From G963665495 sp963667575 (GTDB lineage: Bacteria; Desulfobacterota; Desulfovibrionia; Desulfovibrionales; Desulfovibrionaceae), in contig CAXXHY010000001.1 in the NCBI GenBank assembly GCA_963667575.2, positions 124,001 through 188,000 of the forward strand: a stretch of DNA of 64,000 bases, given 5' to 3'. The stretch's first letter is position 1, and the number at the start of each line of letters is the position of its first letter. Below the pieces are notes generated by a model. The model was not told the origin of the DNA. It was given only the letters and a program-made list of their open reading frames with translations, and ran no database searches. Below are positions 10,047-18,059 of this stretch, piece by piece. Made by a program: the position numbers and the translations under genes.

Positions 10047-11954
10047 ATGAAAGCAATCAACAGCTGTGTCACCTGTCTCGCCCTGATATGTTTGTTCGCC
10101 TGCCTGCCGGACGTCGTGCTCGCCGCCCAGCAACAGGAAAGGATACTGTTCTTTGCCAGTCACATCGAGGTTCAGCCCGATGCTTCCGTGGCGGTTCATG
10201 AAACAATCAAGGTCTATTGCGCGCGCAAAAAAATCCGCCGGGGCATTTTCCGCTCCATCATCACCTCCTACCGGAGCAGTTACGGACTGAATTCCGAACG
10301 CATTCTCAATGTCCAGCAAGTGTTGCGCGACGGCAAGCCCGAAGATTATCACCTGAAAAAGGAAAGCAATAAAACATCCATTTATATAGGCCGCAAAAGC
10401 GTCATGCTCAAGCCTGGGGTGTACACCTACGAAATACGCTACACGCTCAACGACATGGTCGGCTTTTTTGACGATTATGACGAAATATACTGGAACATCA
10501 CGGGCAACGAATGGGATTTTCCCATAGAAAAAGTCCAGGCCGCAGTCATTCTGCCAGCTGGTACGAAGATCAGCGGATTCAAGTCGTTTACAGGCCGCGC
10601 CGGTTCCACTGGCAGCGACGCGCAGGCCCAGGAAACCGCCCCGAACACGGTGGCGTTTCAAAACACCAGGCCGCTTTCTCCCGGAGAAGGCCTGACCATT
10701 GTTGTCAGCTGGCCCAAGGGCATCATCAACGAGCCAAGTACGCAGACCCGCATCTGGCAACAGGTAAGCGCCAACATAGCTTCGGTAGTCGCTTTGATCG
10801 GTGTGCTGGTCGTATTCGGCTATTTTCTCGCAGCCTGGTTTCTTGTGGGACGCGATCCGGCCAAAATGACCATCATGCCGGAGTTCGCGCCGCCCAAAGG
10901 ATTCTCCCCGGCAGCCGTACGCATGGTGATGCGTATGGGCTTTGACAAGACATGCTTTACCGTCGCCATTCTGGACATGGCCGTCAAAGGGTTCCTGCGT
11001 ATTGAGGAAAACGACAAAAAATACACCCTCGAACGAACCGGCCAGCCGCGTGAACCGCTTTCCCATGGCGAACAAAAAGCCGCTGACGCGCTGTTCCGCA
11101 GGCACAACTCGCTCACACTGGACCAATCCTCACATACGAGGATCAAATCCGGACTGGACGCCTTGAAACGTTCCTTGAAAAAGGAATATGAAACCGCTTA
11201 TTTTCAAAGAAATCTCGGCTATTTTCTGGTAGGTCTGGTACTCACACTGCTGACCTTCGGATGCGTCATCCTGGCCCTTCCGGATCCCGATTCGATGGGA
11301 ACGGCAGCCTTCCTGACCGCATGGCTGACGATCTGGACTTTCGGCTGCGTCATGCTGGTCTACTCAATAATCAGCGCGGCCAGAGAAAAGGCCGTTGGCC
11401 GCACCATCTTTTCCACACTCTTTGCCCTTCCTTTTCTGGCCGGCGAATGCGCGGCGCTCTACGTACTGACAACCACCATCGGCCCCATCACCATATTGTT
11501 GATGCTCATCCTCTGGGCCTTTCTGCCTGTTTTCTACTACCTGCTCAAAGCCCCCACATACGCGGGGCGTCGGGTCATGGATCAGATCGAAGGGTTCAAA
11601 ATGTTCTTGTCCGTCAGTGAAAAGGAACGGCTCAACCTGCTGCATCCTCCCGAGCGTACGCCGGAACTCTGGGAAAGCTTTCTGCCTTATGCAGTCGCTC
11701 TTGGAGTGGAAAACCAATGGTCCCAACAATTTTCTTCGGTCCTGAACAGCGCGGCGGACCCGGAACGGGGCTATTCGCCTTCCTGGTACGCGGGAAGTTA
11801 CGCAATGGGCGCGTTCGATACCGGAGCATTCTCGTCTTCCATTGGTTCCTCCATTACCAGTGCAGTATCGTCTTCCACTCCCAGTTCGTCATCCGGCATG
11901 AGCGGGGGCTCCTCCGGGGGCGGAGGCGGCGGAGGCGGAGGCGGCGGATGGTAG
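10047..11954 (+). CDS. DUF2207 family predicted membrane protein
   Basis: A 635-residue protein with a signal peptide (about residues 1-28, ending VLAAQQQ). A DUF2207 beta-rich exported domain (about 30-235) includes the family-like stretch YWNITGNEWDFPIEKV. A membrane helix follows near 245-265, then a cytoplasmic segment and three or four more helices, and a soluble part. The C-terminus is Ser/Gly-rich and ends in eleven glycines and Trp, a tail common in this family. The function of DUF2207 proteins is not established. GGAG seven bases before the ATG at 10047 decides the start. A short inverted repeat, CACACC-GGTT-GGTGTG, lies just after the stop without a T run. Confidence 0.85.
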   Translation: MKAINSCVTCLALICLFACLPDVVLAAQQQERILFFASHIEVQPDASVAVHETIKVYCARKKIRRGIFRSIITSYRSSYGLNSERILNVQQVLRDGKPEDYHLKKESNKTSIYIGRKSVMLKPGVYTYEIRYTLNDMVGFFDDYDEIYWNITGNEWDFPIEKVQAAVILPAGTKISGFKSFTGRAGSTGSDAQAQETAPNTVAFQNTRPLSPGEGLTIVVSWPKGIINEPSTQTRIWQQVSANIASVVALIGVLVVFGYFLAAWFLVGRDPAKMTIMPEFAPPKGFSPAAVRMVMRMGFDKTCFTVAILDMAVKGFLRIEENDKKYTLERTGQPREPLSHGEQKAADALFRRHNSLTLDQSSHTRIKSGLDALKRSLKKEYETAYFQRNLGYFLVGLVLTLLTFGCVILALPDPDSMGTAAFLTAWLTIWTFGCVMLVYSIISAAREKAVGRTIFSTLFALPFLAGECAALYVLTTTIGPITILLMLILWAFLPVFYYLLKAPTYAGRRVMDQIEGFKMFLSVSEKERLNLLHPPERTPELWESFLPYAVALGVENQWSQQFSSVLNSAADPERGYSPSWYAGSYAMGAFDTGAFSSSIGSSITSAVSSSTPSSSSGMSGGSSGGGGGGGGGGGW

Positions 11955-12133
11955 CCTGCCACACCGGTTGGTGTGCAACGATTCCTTGCAGACAATGCGT
12001 ATTTCCAGTAAATAATGTGACGGCTCTTATTACTGCACTCCTTTGGCTTCCGGCGACATGCCCCAACTGCATGGTTTAACTTTGATAGTGCCTGATATTC
12101 GAGTTAATGCACCATGAGGAGAAAGACGTTTCA

Positions 12134-13633
12134 ATGACCCAAGATGAAAAAATTTCCTCGTATGTCGAATGCTTTGTCCGCATCAAGGAGCGCAAACTCC
12201 TGAAGGAAATCATGGAGCGGGAAATGCTCCTGGAGTTTATTGCGCTGAATGTGGAAAGCATAGATGAATTTCCGCTTCTGGAAAGCGAGCAAAAAGGCAT
12301 GATCTCTCTGCTGACGCACCGCTCAGCGGATTTGCCCCTTTACGAGCACATCGCGAAATGGATCAATGAATTCCTCGTTTCCCTGAATCTGTATTCCAAG
12401 GCCAGGATCAACAAGGACGAGGAAGCCCTGGATGAGCAACGGGTCAATATAAGCAATATCGAAGCCATTCTGCTCCATATCGTTCAGGGGGTGGTCTTCG
12501 CGCTTGGTCTCATTAAGGATAACCTGAGCCACTGCATGATCCGGAATTTCGGCGTGGGAGCGCTGGAAAAAATCAACGAACTCACCGAATCTGTTGTCTA
12601 TGACGTCCATTACTGGAAGGCTCTGGTCGACACCTTTTTCCGCGCCCGCATACAGGAAAGTTACGACATCATCCTGGAAGCCCAACGCTATGAAATGAGC
12701 CGCGAAGGCAACTGCCTCATTGTGAGCTTCTCGCTGGATACCCTGCTCATGTCTCTGGAGGGCACGATCCAGGAAATCAGGAATACCCGCATTCAGGATT
12801 CATTCGAACAGGCCGGCAGCCAGAAGGAAAACAGCATGCTCGCCTTGTTCGTCTTGAAACTCCTGAAAAGCAGCAGCGACCTGCAGGGCCTGGAGCAATA
12901 CTCCCCTGCCGAAATGCAGACCATTGCCCAGCTGGCCAGCATTGACCCGCTTGTCAAAAAATGCATGCTGGTTGAGGCAGGCAAGGAAAAGGCCACTTCC
13001 GACGGGGCTGACTCCAAAAGTCCGGAAAAGGAAGCCAGGCAACGAAAATTCATCAGGGAACAGGTCCTGGCCCTGAGCGTGGGCGCCGCCCTGGCCATCA
13101 AAAAGGTCAAGCAGGATCTGCTGATGGCGCTCAAGGATTTTTCCAGTCAGGAAGTGCAACAGGTCGGCGAAATCATGGGCAGTTTTACCAAGCAAAGCAT
13201 GACACAGGGAGTCGAACTGCTTCTGGAACGCGGTTTTCTGCTCCTGCTGCGTACGCGTGGTGAAGAACACGGCAGCAAGATCACCGTCCGTTTGCAGAGG
13301 CTGCGCCGGACCCCACAAATTTCCGTCCAAAATCTTTACGAAAACGGCATGAACCGTATCAGGCAGCGCAAATTTTTCGACGATGATCCTGCCAATCCGC
13401 ATTACCTGATCTTCAAGGCAAAGAGTCCGAAAGAACTGCAGCAGACCTGGGAAGTGCTGAATATTGAAACGCCTTTACGCAAAAGTCTCGCCAGGCTCTG
13501 GCAGGAGGCAACTTTTCATGTGGAATTTCAATTGATTCTGCAGCTTGCCGCCATCGCCAAGGTAACGACGAATCCTTCGCAGAAAATCGCAGAAATATTA
13601 AACAGCTACGGATTAAAACCCAAACTGGATTGA
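12134..13633 (+). CDS. Conserved-looking cytoplasmic helical protein of unknown function
   Basis: I do not recognise this 499-residue protein. It has no signal peptide or membrane helix, is rich in Leu, Glu and Lys, and looks almost entirely alpha-helical. The middle (about residues 285-310) is charged (ATSDGADSKSPEKEARQRK) and may link two helical halves. Codon use resembles its neighbours. Two starts are possible: ATG at 12134, with GAGGAG 12 bases upstream, or ATG at 12107 with a poorer site; I prefer 12134. It is a single gene between the DUF2207 gene and a small secreted-protein gene, so context gives no role. Confidence 0.7.
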   Translation: MTQDEKISSYVECFVRIKERKLLKEIMEREMLLEFIALNVESIDEFPLLESEQKGMISLLTHRSADLPLYEHIAKWINEFLVSLNLYSKARINKDEEALDEQRVNISNIEAILLHIVQGVVFALGLIKDNLSHCMIRNFGVGALEKINELTESVVYDVHYWKALVDTFFRARIQESYDIILEAQRYEMSREGNCLIVSFSLDTLLMSLEGTIQEIRNTRIQDSFEQAGSQKENSMLALFVLKLLKSSSDLQGLEQYSPAEMQTIAQLASIDPLVKKCMLVEAGKEKATSDGADSKSPEKEARQRKFIREQVLALSVGAALAIKKVKQDLLMALKDFSSQEVQQVGEIMGSFTKQSMTQGVELLLERGFLLLLRTRGEEHGSKITVRLQRLRRTPQISVQNLYENGMNRIRQRKFFDDDPANPHYLIFKAKSPKELQQTWEVLNIETPLRKSLARLWQEATFHVEFQLILQLAAIAKVTTNPSQKIAEILNSYGLKPKLD

Positions 13634-13698
13634 TTGCCGCAGGTGTGGATCCACTGACTGCAACCGCTTACAAGCTTGTATCTTTTTTGTGGCGGGCG

Positions 13699-13728
13699 TT
13701 GACAGTCAAGCTGCGAATCGCGTATATC
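13699..13728 (+). promoter_or_regulatory. Sigma70-type promoter of the small secreted-protein gene
   Basis: TTGACA (13699-13704), an 18-base spacer and TATATC (13723-13728). It lies about 160 bases upstream of the ATG at 13888 and so implies a 5' leader of about 150 bases. Confidence 0.6.
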
Positions 13729-13734
13729 ATTCGG

Positions 13735-13887
13735 TAGAGTTTATTAAGGGTGGTGATACCTCCTTTTGCGCCTGCGGGCCTGCCCGGACGCGATGATCAG
13801 AGATTGAGGTACTCACTGACAAGGCAAGTATCCTGATGAGGGGTGATGAGCCGGGAGGCTCAAATAGCAACAAGGGAGGATTATACA
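13735..13887 (+). promoter_or_regulatory. Long 5' leader with anti-Shine-Dalgarno segment
   Basis: The leader contains CCTCCTTTTG near 13758, which can pair with CAAGGGAGG near 13871-13879, the ribosome-binding site of the following gene, over about nine base pairs with one bulge and one G-U pair. A second local hairpin, GAGCC-GGGA-GGCTC, lies just before the ribosome-binding site. This could mask and unmask the start. I recognise no known riboswitch family. Confidence 0.35.
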
Positions 13888-14103
13888 ATGAAAGTGGTAA
13901 AAATTCTCTTCGTAGCCACCATGCTCGTGGCTGCACTGGGCACGATCGCCGTGGCCGGTGGAAAAGAAGACATCTGTACCCAGGTTGGAAGCAAAAATGA
14001 TATCGTAACCGTGCCCCCGAAAAAGGACGTCGTATACGATGTTAAGCCCTGCAACCCTGCCTTCAAAGAAGTGCAGCAGAGCGCCGGCAAAAAGGGCATC
14101 TAG
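13888..14103 (+). CDS. Small secreted protein of unknown function
   Basis: A 71-residue protein with a clear signal peptide (residues about 1-22, MKVVKILFVATM...AVAGG). The mature part has about 49 residues and two cysteines (DICTQV and KPCNP), which may form a disulfide, and it is rich in Lys, Val and Asp. It has a strong ribosome-binding site (AGGGAGGA, 8 bases before the ATG), its own promoter and its own terminator, so it is a monocistronic gene that may be highly expressed. I do not recognise the family. Confidence 0.75.
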   Translation: MKVVKILFVATMLVAALGTIAVAGGKEDICTQVGSKNDIVTVPPKKDVVYDVKPCNPAFKEVQQSAGKKGI

Positions 14104-14130
14104 GTTATTTGTATTTCCTACGTGTTCAAA

Positions 14131-14167
14131 AGCGGGTCGTCCCTTTGGGCGGCCCGCTTTTTTTTGA
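14131..14167 (+). terminator. Rho-independent terminator after the small secreted-protein gene
   Basis: AGCGGG-TCGTCC pairs with GGCGGCCCGCT around a CTTTG loop, followed by nine T on the plus strand. A shorter T run on the other strand could also help end the glutamate synthase operon coming from the right. Confidence 0.85.
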
Positions 14168-14240
14168 ATAATCATATCAACGATGAAAAACCGTTTCAGT
14201 GAACCAGAAGACTTGCTGAACAGTGCCACCCTTTCCCGAT

Positions 14241-15005
14241 TCAGTTGGTTCCCACGTACATATTGCCGTAGGGGCGGTGGGAAAAAGGCTTGATCCGGGT
14301 AAAGCGCGCCTCCAGAATCTCCGCCGCGTCCAGTTCGAATTCCCGGGCAAAGGTTTCCACCTTGGGACGTACGCTGGCCCAATCATCCGCATTGAGTTCT
14401 TCCGCATGCAGTCCGGGTCCCAGCTGATGAGCGGGAACATCGCCGCGTACGTAAATGACGCCGCCATGCATGCCCGTTCCCAGACTGCGGCCGGTTATGG
14501 GCGCGTCCGGCTTGTCGGAGTACATGCCCAGCAGAATGATGGTTCCGCCGGCCATGTATTCGCCCAGGAAATCACCGGCTTTGCCGCCGATGACGATGCT
14601 GGGCACTTTCTCCATGTAAGCTTTCATGTGGATGCCCACGCGATAGCCCACATCACCCCGTACGTAAATTTCACCGCCGCGCATGGCGTAGCCGAGCACA
14701 TCCCCGGCCAGGCCGTTCACCACGATCCTGCCGTCATCCATGGTATTGCCCACGCCATCCTGCACATTCCCGCGGACATGAATCACTGGCCCGCGCATGA
14801 ATGCACCCAAATCCTGTCCTGGCACCCCGCGGATGTTGATCTCCAGATCTCCGGTCAGGCTGTCGGCTATATAACGCTGGCCGTTGACATTCATCAGTTC
14901 CAGGCTCCCGGCGCCGCCGCGGATCGCATCACGGATCATTTCATTGAGTTCCCTGTAATAAACGCCCTTGGCATCCAGAAACACCGACATTTTTTTCGCC
15001 GTCAT
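14241..15005 (-). CDS. Glutamate synthase alpha-subunit C-terminal (GXGXG) domain protein
   Basis: A 254-residue stand-alone version of the beta-helical GXGXG domain that ends classical GltB. Repeated Gly-rich turns such as LTGDLEINIRG, GNVQDGVGNTMDDGRIVV and MRGGEIYVRGDVGYRVG show the repeat. In full-length GltB this domain supports the ammonia channel between the glutaminase and FMN sites. GGAGG lies 7 bases before the ATG and the gene starts 2 bases after the glutaminase-domain stop, so translation is coupled. It is the last gene of the operon. Confidence 0.9.
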   Translation of the reverse strand: MTAKKMSVFLDAKGVYYRELNEMIRDAIRGGAGSLELMNVNGQRYIADSLTGDLEINIRGVPGQDLGAFMRGPVIHVRGNVQDGVGNTMDDGRIVVNGLAGDVLGYAMRGGEIYVRGDVGYRVGIHMKAYMEKVPSIVIGGKAGDFLGEYMAGGTIILLGMYSDKPDAPITGRSLGTGMHGGVIYVRGDVPAHQLGPGLHAEELNADDWASVRPKVETFAREFELDAAEILEARFTRIKPFSHRPYGNMYVGTN

Positions 15006-15007
15006 GC

Positions 15008-16102
15008 TCAGGCCTCCAGTTCGACGATTACCGGCTCGCCCGCCTTGGGAGCCCAGACAGTATCCAACTCGGGGGAAACCTCGCGGATGGCGCTTTCCTC
15101 GCTGGCCATGAAGACCATGCTGCCCTTTTCCGCCACCACCAGCGGACGCAGCTTGACCCGGTCGTTGAGTCCCATCATGCTGGTCGCGTCCGTCACCAGA
15201 ATGGCGAACGGTCCGTTGAGCATGGCAGATCCATAGACCATACGCAGTGCCTCAAAGGCCTGCCGCTGCTCGGGCTCCATGCGGTCGATTTCGTCCCAGA
15301 ACGGCGGCGCGAATACCCAGCTGGCCTGACGTTTGGTGAGGCCGTGCTTACGGATCAGCAGATCCAGCAAATAGGCCACCACCTCCGTATCGGTCATAAG
15401 CGTGCATTCGTAGTTGTGCTCGCAGAGGTAGCGCTTGTTGATGCCATAGGAGGAAATTTCGCCGTTGTGCACAATGGCCCAGTCCAGAAGCGTAAACGGA
15501 TGCGCCCCTCCCCACCAGCCGGGCGTATTGGTCGGGAAACGGTTGTGCCCGGTCCAGGTGTAGGCGTTATACTCGTCCAGGCGGTAGAAATCCGCAATGT
15601 CCTCCGGATAGCCCACCCCTTTGAACGCCCCCATGTTCTTTCCGCTGGAAAAAATGAACGCGCCGTGCGAACGCGTATTGACGTACATGATCACATTGAC
15701 CACATAATCCTGCTCATTCAGATCCTGCCATTCGGGCCGGTCCTCCTTGGGCGTGGCAAAGAAGCGCCAGACCAGGGGGGGATTTTTGATGTGCGGAGAC
15801 TGTCGGGTGGGAATGGGCTCGGATTCCTTGATGTCGAAATAATGCTTGATGGTCTGTTCGGCCTTGTCCAGTCCGTGCACGTCATCGCAAAGCAGATGAA
15901 ACGCATAATGATCCGGAAGATGCGGATAAATGCCGTAGGCCGCGAATCCGCCCCCCAGGCCGTTGCCGCGGTCATGCATCGTACACATGGCATTGATGGC
16001 CATGGAACCGGGAATCAGCGTCCTCTTTTTATCGATCACACCGAAAATACCGCACCCGGATATATCCTTCTCAAAATGCCAAAAATCACTCGGTGCTCGC
16101 AT
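15008..16102 (-). CDS. Glutamate synthase glutaminase domain (class II amidotransferase)
   Basis: A 364-residue stand-alone amidotransferase domain. The expected N-terminal nucleophile is in ISGCGIFGVIDK, with Cys-17 probably exposed by removal of a 16-residue propeptide, followed by the Ntn-hydrolase segment MHDRGNGLGGGFAAYG and the downstream TGHNRFPTN and HNGEISSYG. It releases ammonia from glutamine for the FMN-domain protein of the same operon. AGGAG five bases before the ATG sets the start. A 188-base gap separates it from the upstream FAD oxidoreductase gene, the only large gap in this operon, so an internal promoter is possible. Confidence 0.92.
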   Translation of the reverse strand: MRAPSDFWHFEKDISGCGIFGVIDKKRTLIPGSMAINAMCTMHDRGNGLGGGFAAYGIYPHLPDHYAFHLLCDDVHGLDKAEQTIKHYFDIKESEPIPTRQSPHIKNPPLVWRFFATPKEDRPEWQDLNEQDYVVNVIMYVNTRSHGAFIFSSGKNMGAFKGVGYPEDIADFYRLDEYNAYTWTGHNRFPTNTPGWWGGAHPFTLLDWAIVHNGEISSYGINKRYLCEHNYECTLMTDTEVVAYLLDLLIRKHGLTKRQASWVFAPPFWDEIDRMEPEQRQAFEALRMVYGSAMLNGPFAILVTDATSMMGLNDRVKLRPLVVAEKGSMVFMASEESAIREVSPELDTVWAPKAGEPVIVELEA

Positions 16103-16290
16103 CGCAACTCCTGCAGAGGGAAATAATGCCTCCGGCGATTCAGACCCCTCATTGAAAACAAGGACCTGAAAAACTCCAAAGACTTTTAGCTGGTACTCAC
16201 AAATAACATCGTACGAACAATTACATGCGCAAGTTCAAACACGTTCCCCGACCGGGAGGAAAGAATCCCAATAAAACGCAATCGACTCTG

Positions 16291-17583
16291 TCAGCCCCCA
16301 TAGGCTTCGCTGGGGTCTTCCAGGTCAGGGTTCCAGCGTTTGTCGAAAAACTCCTGCGGCCAGAGCAGTGATGAGGGTTCGCCTCCCTTGAGCCTGGCCT
16401 TGACCTCTTTGCCCACAGGTACGCGGAAGCGTACGAAGCCCGTGTACAGTCCGGCCTGGGCCACATTCCCCAGCAACACGTACCCCAGCAGCAGGTCATC
16501 CTTGAAAACGAGTTTGCGGTAGGTCATACGCTCGCTGTCCAGGTCCATGAACAGTTCGCAGCCGTCCTCCTCCCTGGGTTCGACCAGCCCCACGGAAGCG
16601 GTGGGCAGGCCGAAATAGGTAATGGAATTCATGGGCAGACCGCCGGCATAGGGCACCGTACGCCCTGCCATGTTCTTGCCCGCATGGTTGCCCTGAATGT
16701 ACGCGTTGGGCCAGATGGGCATGACGGTGGGTTCGCCGCTGACAACGCTCTCGGCCTCAGCCACATCTCCGGCCGCGTACACGTCTGCGGCACTGGTCTG
16801 CATCCGTTCGTCCACCCGAATTCCAAGACCGCATGTTATTCCGGCCTGCTCGGCCAGGTCCTTGCGCGGACGCACACCCGCGGCCATGACAACGAAATCA
16901 GCGGGGACGACTCCTTTGCTGGTCTGCAGGGCAGATACGCAGCCGTCGGCATTGCGCAGCACGGCCTCGGGCGTGGCACCGTGCAGCAGATGAATACCCT
17001 TGCTTTCGAGATGACGTCCCAGCAACTCCCCGGCCTGCACATCGAAGTAGACGCGCATCAGACGCGAACGGACCACAAGAGTGACGTCAACGCCACGCAT
17101 GGCCAGACCTTCGGCCGCCTTGAGGGCTATGAGCCCCGCCCCCACGATGACCGCGCGTTTGCCCTTTTCCGCCATGCCGAACAGGGTCTGCGCATGGGCT
17201 ATGGTGGTAAACGCGTATACGCCGCGTCCGTTCGCTCCGGGAAGGTCCGGCATGAACGGCTTACCGCCAGTGGCCATGAGCAGTTTGCCGTAGGGTAATT
17301 CCTCTCCGCGTTCGGTGTGGATGATTTTTTTGTGCGTATCCAGGCCGACGATCTCACGCCCCAGGCGCTGCTCCACCATTTTTTCCGCATAAAAACGATC
17401 AGGCCGCAGGGAAATGCGGTCCAGACCGATCTTTCCGGCGAGAAAATAGGAGATCAAAGGGCGCCCGTACGTGGGCTCGTTTTCATTGCTGATGACCAGC
17501 AGACTGCCTTCCTGGTCGTAGCGCCGGATGCCTTCTATGGCGCCGATGGAGGCGACGCCGTTTCCGATGATCACATAATCCAT
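16291..17583 (-). CDS. FAD/NAD(P)-dependent oxidoreductase of the glutamate synthase operon
   Basis: A 430-residue pyridine nucleotide-disulfide reductase fold. The N-terminal FAD-binding motif is VIIGNGVASIGA, the second Rossmann motif is AVIVGAGLIALKAAEG, and the FAD-binding aspartate segment is DVYAAGDVAE. The sequence GRPLISYFLAG resembles the NADH-dependent rubredoxin/nitrite reductase-type flavoproteins; it lacks the CxxC of disulfide reductases. It probably supplies electrons from NAD(P)H, through the neighbouring ferredoxin, to the FMN/Fe-S synthase subunit. That replaces GltD in the same role but is from a different flavoprotein branch. It lies 12 bases after the ferredoxin gene. Confidence 0.88.
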   Translation of the reverse strand: MDYVIIGNGVASIGAIEGIRRYDQEGSLLVISNENEPTYGRPLISYFLAGKIGLDRISLRPDRFYAEKMVEQRLGREIVGLDTHKKIIHTERGEELPYGKLLMATGGKPFMPDLPGANGRGVYAFTTIAHAQTLFGMAEKGKRAVIVGAGLIALKAAEGLAMRGVDVTLVVRSRLMRVYFDVQAGELLGRHLESKGIHLLHGATPEAVLRNADGCVSALQTSKGVVPADFVVMAAGVRPRKDLAEQAGITCGLGIRVDERMQTSAADVYAAGDVAEAESVVSGEPTVMPIWPNAYIQGNHAGKNMAGRTVPYAGGLPMNSITYFGLPTASVGLVEPREEDGCELFMDLDSERMTYRKLVFKDDLLLGYVLLGNVAQAGLYTGFVRFRVPVGKEVKARLKGGEPSSLLWPQEFFDKRWNPDLEDPSEAYGG

Positions 17584-17595
17584 GGCTCTCCCCTC

Positions 17596-18054
17596 CTATT
17601 CGGCTTCGGGCGTGTCCCGGTCTTCGTACACCAGGGCCGCGTTGGGGCAGGCTTCCACGCAGGCGGGCATCTCGCGTCCTTCGCAGAGGTCGCACTTGAC
17701 GATCTTGTGTTCCACCGGGTGCTGCCGGATGGCGCCGAACGGACAGGCCATCATGCAGGACAAGCAACCGACGCATTTTTCCCAATCATACAGGGTCTTG
17801 CCGCTCTCCTCGTCCTTGTACAAGGCGCCCGAAATGCAGGAAGCCGCGCAAAAGGCGTTGGCGCAATGCCTGCAGCTCAGGGCCACGCACACCGGACCGT
17901 CCTCGTAAACGGCCTTGCAGGGAGACAGTCCGCTGAGGCGCTCCTGCGTATAGGCTATGATCAGGTCCTGACTCTTCGAGTGCACGGTCATGCACGCCAG
18001 TTCGCAGAGGTGGCAGCCCATGCAGTAGTCTTTCAGCGGATAGACTCGCTTCAT
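17596..18054 (-). CDS. Multi-cluster 4Fe-4S ferredoxin (HycB/CooF-like) of the glutamate synthase operon
   Basis: A 152-residue iron-sulfur protein with four cysteine groups: CMGCHLCELAC, CRHCANAFCAASC, CVGCLSCMMACP and CDLCEGREMPACVEACP. This is the pattern of the electron-transfer subunits of formate hydrogenlyase and CO dehydrogenase systems. It should carry electrons between the FAD oxidoreductase and the FMN subunit. It is tightly spaced, 5 bases after gltB-like and 12 before the flavoprotein gene. Confidence 0.9.
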   Translation of the reverse strand: MKRVYPLKDYCMGCHLCELACMTVHSKSQDLIIAYTQERLSGLSPCKAVYEDGPVCVALSCRHCANAFCAASCISGALYKDEESGKTLYDWEKCVGCLSCMMACPFGAIRQHPVEHKIVKCDLCEGREMPACVEACPNAALVYEDRDTPEAE

Positions 18055-18059
18055 ATCGC

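Noticed and set aside
13833..13870. CTGATGAG followed by a hairpin, resembling a hammerhead ribozyme core
   Set aside because: The required GAAA after stem II is missing (CTCAAAT instead) and stems I and III cannot be drawn.
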